Shown here: positions 6,437-9,288 of the stretch, piece after piece
Layout of the letters: every line of letters starts with the position of its first letter
Position numbering within the stretch: position 1 is the first letter of the stretch
Assembly (NCBI GenBank): GCA_964591225.1
Contig: CAZQAO010000036.1
Span: forward strand, 1-9,288
DNA length: 9,288 nucleotides
DNA from: MGBC108787 sp964591225
Lineage (GTDB): Bacteria > Bacillota_I > Bacilli_A > RF39 > UBA660
Reading direction: 5' to 3'
The notes under the pieces: model-generated
The model's database searches: none
Seen by the model: only the letters and a program-made list of their open reading frames with translations
Told to the model about the DNA's origin: nothing
Made by a program: the position numbers and the translations under genes

Positions 6437-7294
6437 TTATTCACAGTCTTTTTTTTGGCATTCTTCGTATTCTAGCTCAATAGTTGAGTGTTTAATACCA
6501 TTAGTTTCAAGTAAATCCTTGACACTTTTCTTGACAAGCTCATAGTTTTTCTTTGTAACCGTCTTATCAATTTGAACATGCATCGTCAAAAATATATCAT
6601 TACCATCAATACTCCAGACATGAATATGGTGAACATTTTTAATCTTATCAAGATTTTCAATACTTTGTTTTATTTGCTCAATATTAATCGTGGTGGGAAC
6701 TGTTTCTAATAAGACATTTAAAATATCCATAATATTACGAATTGATTTATAGCCAATAATAATAGCAATGACAATTGATAACAAAGGATCAATAATTACC
6801 CAACCGGTAGCTTTAATTAAAAGGGCTCCAATTAGGACCGCAATCCAACCTAAAACATCTTCTAACATATGAAGATTAACACTTTTTTCATTCATATTCA
6901 TACTTTTACTAGTTTTAATCGTGGCATAACCATTAATAAGAATCCCAAAGATAGCAAAAATAATCATACCTGTTAAATGAATATCAGCCGGATGAAAGAT
7001 GCGATTAAAGGCTCCAAATAAGACAAAAAGAGAACTTAAAAGCAAAATAGTTGAAGTTAAAAATGCTCCAAATACGGAATAACGACGATAACCATAAGTA
7101 TGGACAGCATCTTTCTTTTTTAAAGATAAGCGTTCCAAAAAATACGAGATGCCAATGGTTAAAGAATCACCTAAATCATGAATAGCATCTGAAAAAATAG
7201 AAACACTATTAGTTAATAAACCCCCAATAAATTCAAAAATTGAGAATCCTAAATTCAAAAAGAAAGCTAATTTTATATTTTCTTTTTCTTCCAT
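6437..7294 (-). CDS. Cation diffusion facilitator (CDF) transporter, probably Zn2+ export
   Basis: A 285-residue CDF protein of normal length. Six helices are predicted in residues about 8-184, followed by a cytoplasmic ferredoxin-like domain (about 203-275) containing VHHIHVWSIDG (221-231). The transport site is visible as His39 and Asp43 in DAIHDLGDS (TM2) and His142 and Asp146 in LHMLEDVLG (TM5). This H-D/H-D set is typical of zinc-preferring CzcD/ZitB-type members rather than the D-D/H-D set of YiiP. HTYGYRR (65-71) matches the conserved TM2-TM3 loop. Such proteins exchange cytoplasmic Zn2+ (or Co2+/Cd2+) for protons at the cell membrane. The C-terminus ends ECQKKDCE, with two cysteines that could bind metal. 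ATG 7292-7294 has an AAGGAG SD (7302-7307) overlapping the stop codon of the upstream glycosyltransferase gene, so the pair is probably one operon. No metal-sensor gene is adjacent. Family call firm; metal inferred. Confidence 0.92.
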   Translation of the reverse strand: MEEKENIKLAFFLNLGFSIFEFIGGLLTNSVSIFSDAIHDLGDSLTIGISYFLERLSLKKKDAVHTYGYRRYSVFGAFLTSTILLLSSLFVLFGAFNRIFHPADIHLTGMIIFAIFGILINGYATIKTSKSMNMNEKSVNLHMLEDVLGWIAVLIGALLIKATGWVIIDPLLSIVIAIIIGYKSIRNIMDILNVLLETVPTTINIEQIKQSIENLDKIKNVHHIHVWSIDGNDIFLTMHVQIDKTVTKKNYELVKKSVKDLLETNGIKHSTIELEYEECQKKDCE

Positions 7295-7305
7295 ACAAAC
7301 ACTCC

Positions 7306-8331
7306 TTAATTAAACTTATATATCTTTTTAGCTATTTGGTAGCCTTTTAAAGTAATAAAGCCACCTAATTTACCCGGTAATATATAAGTAGCACCGGCTA
7401 ACTTTGAATATCTTATAATTCGATACAAATGAGGATTAATTTCTTTAACATAAGCCCATAATTCTTTTCTCTTGGCATAAGCTTCATCATCACCCTTCAT
7501 TAGTAAATAAATAGAAGAAATGGTAATCATCATCGAAGCTAATCTAACCATATAATTATATAATTTCTCTGACTTTTGTTTTACTTTTTCTAAATCTGTC
7601 TCTGAAATAATTATTTTTGTGACTTTAATTTGTTGATCTACCCGTTCAACCATAACTTTTTCATTCACAGATTGATCTTCTCTACCAATAAAATAATGAT
7701 ATAAATCTAAATTTAGATATACAAACTTTTCCACATAGGGTAAAGGTTTATAAGCTACTATATTATCTACATAAAAAGTATGAGTTGGCAATTTTAAATT
7801 ACATTTTCGTAAAACTTCCGTTTTATAAATCAAAGAATGCATAATTAAATACTGACTTAATTTAAAATGTCCTAAATCATCCCAAGTACAAACTACGTCT
7901 GGTTTAAAAACATTAGCAAAAGACATCACTTTCTTAACTTTATCATTTATATGATCATAAATATAATTGCAAATAATTAAATCAATATCATTATCTAAAT
8001 CATCGATTTTTTTAAGTAAACTCTTATAAGCTTTCGCATCTAACCAATCATCACTATCAACTACTTTAAAATATTTACCCGTAGCATTTTGAAGCCCCAC
8101 ATTTACCCCACTACCATGTCCCCCATTTTCTTTATTAATAACTTTAACAATGGTAGGATATTTTTTTTGATAACGACTTGCTATTTTCTTAGTATTATCT
8201 TGGGAGCCATCATTTACAATAATAATTTCTACATCTTCTTTTCCTATTAATAAGGAATCGATACAACGTTCCATATATGCTTCTGAATTATAGCAAGGAA
8301 CTACAAAACTAATCTTCTTAATATGCTCCAC
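7306..8331 (-). CDS. Family 2 glycosyltransferase (GT-A fold); start codon uncertain
   Basis: As drawn, the protein has 341 residues. The N-terminal GT-A domain shows the start strand ISFVVPCYNSE (7-17), VNDGS (39-43), KENGGHGSGVNVG (67-79, acceptor/nucleotide loop) and the metal-binding DxD-type motif VVDSDDW (90-96). FYVDN (186-190) and YHYFIGREDQSVN (211-223) resemble conserved C-terminal parts of bacterial GT2 enzymes making cell-surface polysaccharide, teichoic acid or glycolipid. Residues 240-341 form a mostly helical tail. No confident membrane helix is seen, so it probably acts at the inner membrane face. Donor and acceptor are unknown. The drawn start is GTG 8329-8331, but that codon lies inside the only SD-like sequence (AAGGTGG, 8328-8334). 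Ribosomes may instead start at ATT 8320-8322, three codons later. It is followed 11 bases on by the CDF gene; no other envelope gene is adjacent. Confidence 0.9.
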   Translation of the reverse strand: MEHIKKISFVVPCYNSEAYMERCIDSLLIGKEDVEIIIVNDGSQDNTKKIASRYQKKYPTIVKVINKENGGHGSGVNVGLQNATGKYFKVVDSDDWLDAKAYKSLLKKIDDLDNDIDLIICNYIYDHINDKVKKVMSFANVFKPDVVCTWDDLGHFKLSQYLIMHSLIYKTEVLRKCNLKLPTHTFYVDNIVAYKPLPYVEKFVYLNLDLYHYFIGREDQSVNEKVMVERVDQQIKVTKIIISETDLEKVKQKSEKLYNYMVRLASMMITISSIYLLMKGDDEAYAKRKELWAYVKEINPHLYRIIRYSKLAGATYILPGKLGGFITLKGYQIAKKIYKFN

Positions 8332-8363
8332 CTTGTTTCTAGTTCTATTTTATCTCCATAATA

Positions 8364-8372
8364 ATCATAACA
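8364..8372 (-). promoter_or_regulatory. Extended -10 element, candidate promoter of the GT2-CDF unit
   Basis: The minus strand reads TGTTATGAT: a 5/6 -10 (TATGAT, 8364-8369) with the TGn extension. No good -35 lies at 16-18 bp (best about 3/6), as tolerated by extended -10 promoters. The start would be near 8357, giving a leader of about 25-35 nt. Confidence 0.4.
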
Positions 8373-8413
8373 TATTTTTGGTAAAGTTAAAAATTTATTT
8401 TTATAGGTTTTGA

Positions 8414-8441
8414 TTGTAAAAGCTAAAAATAATGTTATAAT
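8414..8441 (+). promoter_or_regulatory. Extended -10 promoter of the 247-residue unknown gene
   Basis: A perfect TATAAT (8436-8441) is preceded by TGT, making an extended -10. A 4/6 -35 TTGTAA (8414-8419) lies 16 bp upstream; TTGATT (8410-8415) is an alternative at 20 bp. The start would be near 8448. It is divergent from the GT2 promoter, with -10 boxes about 70 bp apart in a 144 bp gap that holds no other gene. Confidence 0.65.
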
Positions 8442-8475
8442 AGTAACTAATTTTTAAAAATGAAAGGTGATGAGT

Positions 8476-9219
8476 ATGGCAAAAAAAGAAATTGAATTAT
8501 TAGTAGCAAAGCAAGAACACGAAGATAGTTATATTTTAGATGATCAAAATGTTATTTTGGTTACCTATAATTCTAATAATTCTAAAGGATATATGATGAT
8601 TCATGAAAGATTAATTGATGGACAATTAGTAGAAATTAATAAATGGCCGCTAAAAAGTTACTACTTTGGAATGAAGAATGAGGCTATTATAAATGATTTA
8701 AATTTATTTCAAGTTCAAAATGGGATAGGAGATTTTAATGCCTTATATAATTATAAAGAAGGTAAATTTGTTGTTCCTCAAAATGTTTGGAAATCAGTAG
8801 AATGTGGTAATCATAATAATTATTTAAAAATATACAATGGTTTTCTAGCTAAATTTGAAATTTTACCAGATTATGAAAAAGACGATGTCTATTCATATAT
8901 TAATCCAGTAACAAACGAAAAAATAGTAGAATCATTTGATGCTTATGATAGGTATTATTATGCCTTATTAAATATCGATGGCACTATCAGAGGCAATAAA
9001 TTATTTAAAGGCGATACTTTTTCTAAAATAACTCAAATTATTGATTTAGATGAATATGAATCATTAGCTGAATTTAAAGAAGAAAGAAAACAATTATGTA
9101 ATGATTTAAAACAAAAAAAGAAACAAAAATATTATCAATTATTAGAATCTAGAAACGATGGTAACATCTCACCATATTTAGATAATGAAGTAGCTGATGT
9201 TCTAAATTTAAAAAAATAA
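8476..9219 (+). CDS. Protein of unknown function, 247 residues, cytoplasmic
   Basis: I do not recognise this family. There is no signal peptide, membrane helix or catalytic motif that I can name. Residues 1-185 look beta-rich, with short strand-turn-strand stretches such as FNALYNYKEGKFVVP (87-101), VYSYINPVTNEKIVESF (138-154) and YYALLNIDGTIRGNKLF (161-177). These loosely recall WG-type beta repeats, but the Trp-Gly pair is missing. Residues about 192-225 are a highly charged helix (EFKEERKQL, LKQKKKQKYYQLL), possibly a coiled coil or nucleic-acid-binding tail. Tyr and Asn are abundant. ATG 8476-8478 is chosen because AAAGGTGA (8463-8470) is a good SD with a five-base gap. The upstream GTG (8467) and ATG (8470) lie within or against that SD. 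It is the only plus-strand gene, monocistronic, with its own promoter and a terminator overlapping its stop. Confidence 0.75.
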   Translation: MAKKEIELLVAKQEHEDSYILDDQNVILVTYNSNNSKGYMMIHERLIDGQLVEINKWPLKSYYFGMKNEAIINDLNLFQVQNGIGDFNALYNYKEGKFVVPQNVWKSVECGNHNNYLKIYNGFLAKFEILPDYEKDDVYSYINPVTNEKIVESFDAYDRYYYALLNIDGTIRGNKLFKGDTFSKITQIIDLDEYESLAEFKEERKQLCNDLKQKKKQKYYQLLESRNDGNISPYLDNEVADVLNLKK

Positions 9220-9255
9220 GACGATTAAAACTTTTTCCTAATCGTCTTTTTATTT
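9218..9255 (+). terminator. Rho-independent terminator of the 247-residue unknown gene
   Basis: Perfect 10 bp arms AAGACGATTA (9218-9227) and TAATCGTCTT (9239-9248), with an 11-base loop, are followed by a T-rich run through 9255. The 5' arm uses the last two bases of the TAA stop codon. It is the strongest terminator in the window. The remaining 33 bases to the window end hold nothing I can identify. Confidence 0.9.
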
Positions 9256-9288
9256 GTAATTATATTTTAGTATCAAAAAACCGAGATT

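Noticed and set aside
8467..8475. Earlier start codons (GTG 8467, ATG 8470) for the plus-strand unknown gene
   Set aside because: They lie within or directly against the SD AAAGGTGA and have no SD of their own; ATG 8476 has proper spacing.
1..9288. CRISPR array, insertion sequence, toxin-antitoxin pair or phage defence system
   Set aside because: No spaced direct repeats, transposase, terminal inverted repeats or defence-type domain sets were seen on either strand. The HD domain protein is not next to Cas or nuclease genes.
1..9288. Alternative genetic code with TGA read as Trp
   Set aside because: All complete genes stay open without internal TGA. Absence of TGA stops among so few AT-rich genes is not evidence of recoding.

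Overview
This window is AT-rich (visibly around 30% GC) bacterial DNA. Its Gram-positive ribosome-binding sites often use the GGTG part of the Shine-Dalgarno (SD) consensus, and its promoters are close to sigma-A consensus, several with an extended TGn -10. A tRNA with an encoded CCA end and protein families typical of low-GC Firmicutes (Bacilli/Erysipelotrichia-like) support this. Trp residues appear to be read from TGG and every visible stop is TAA or TAG, so nothing requires an altered genetic code. Species cannot be named from the sequence.

Nearly everything is on the minus strand. Reading right to left from about 8370: a family 2 glycosyltransferase and a cation diffusion facilitator (Zn-type) transporter form one unit (8331-6437). 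An HD-domain protein and a DUF362 protein follow under a strong promoter (6392-4945). Then come a tRNA-Arg(CCU) (4900-4825) and a tightly overlapping three-gene operon (4737-185) encoding a MarR regulator and the two halves of a heterodimeric ABC exporter. That operon ends in a hairpin terminator at 144-174. Immediately beyond it, on the same strand, a new promoter and SD start a prepilin-like gene that leaves the window at position 1. The only plus-strand gene (8476-9219) encodes a protein of unknown function, transcribed divergently from the glycosyltransferase and closed by a clear terminator.

The best-supported functional unit is MarR-ABC-ABC: a regulator probably controlling its own operon and an asymmetric exporter. 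One half has the intact catalytic Glu and His but a degenerate signature motif. The other has an intact signature but Asp and Gln at those positions. The first half also carries a roughly 195-residue extracellular insertion built from degenerate internal repeats, the most distinctive protein feature here. I found no CRISPR array, insertion sequence, phage gene or clearly new multi-gene system. The points most worth checking are the repeat-built exporter domain, the easily missed prepilin start at the left edge, a possible ATT start codon in the glycosyltransferase, and the unassigned 247-residue protein.
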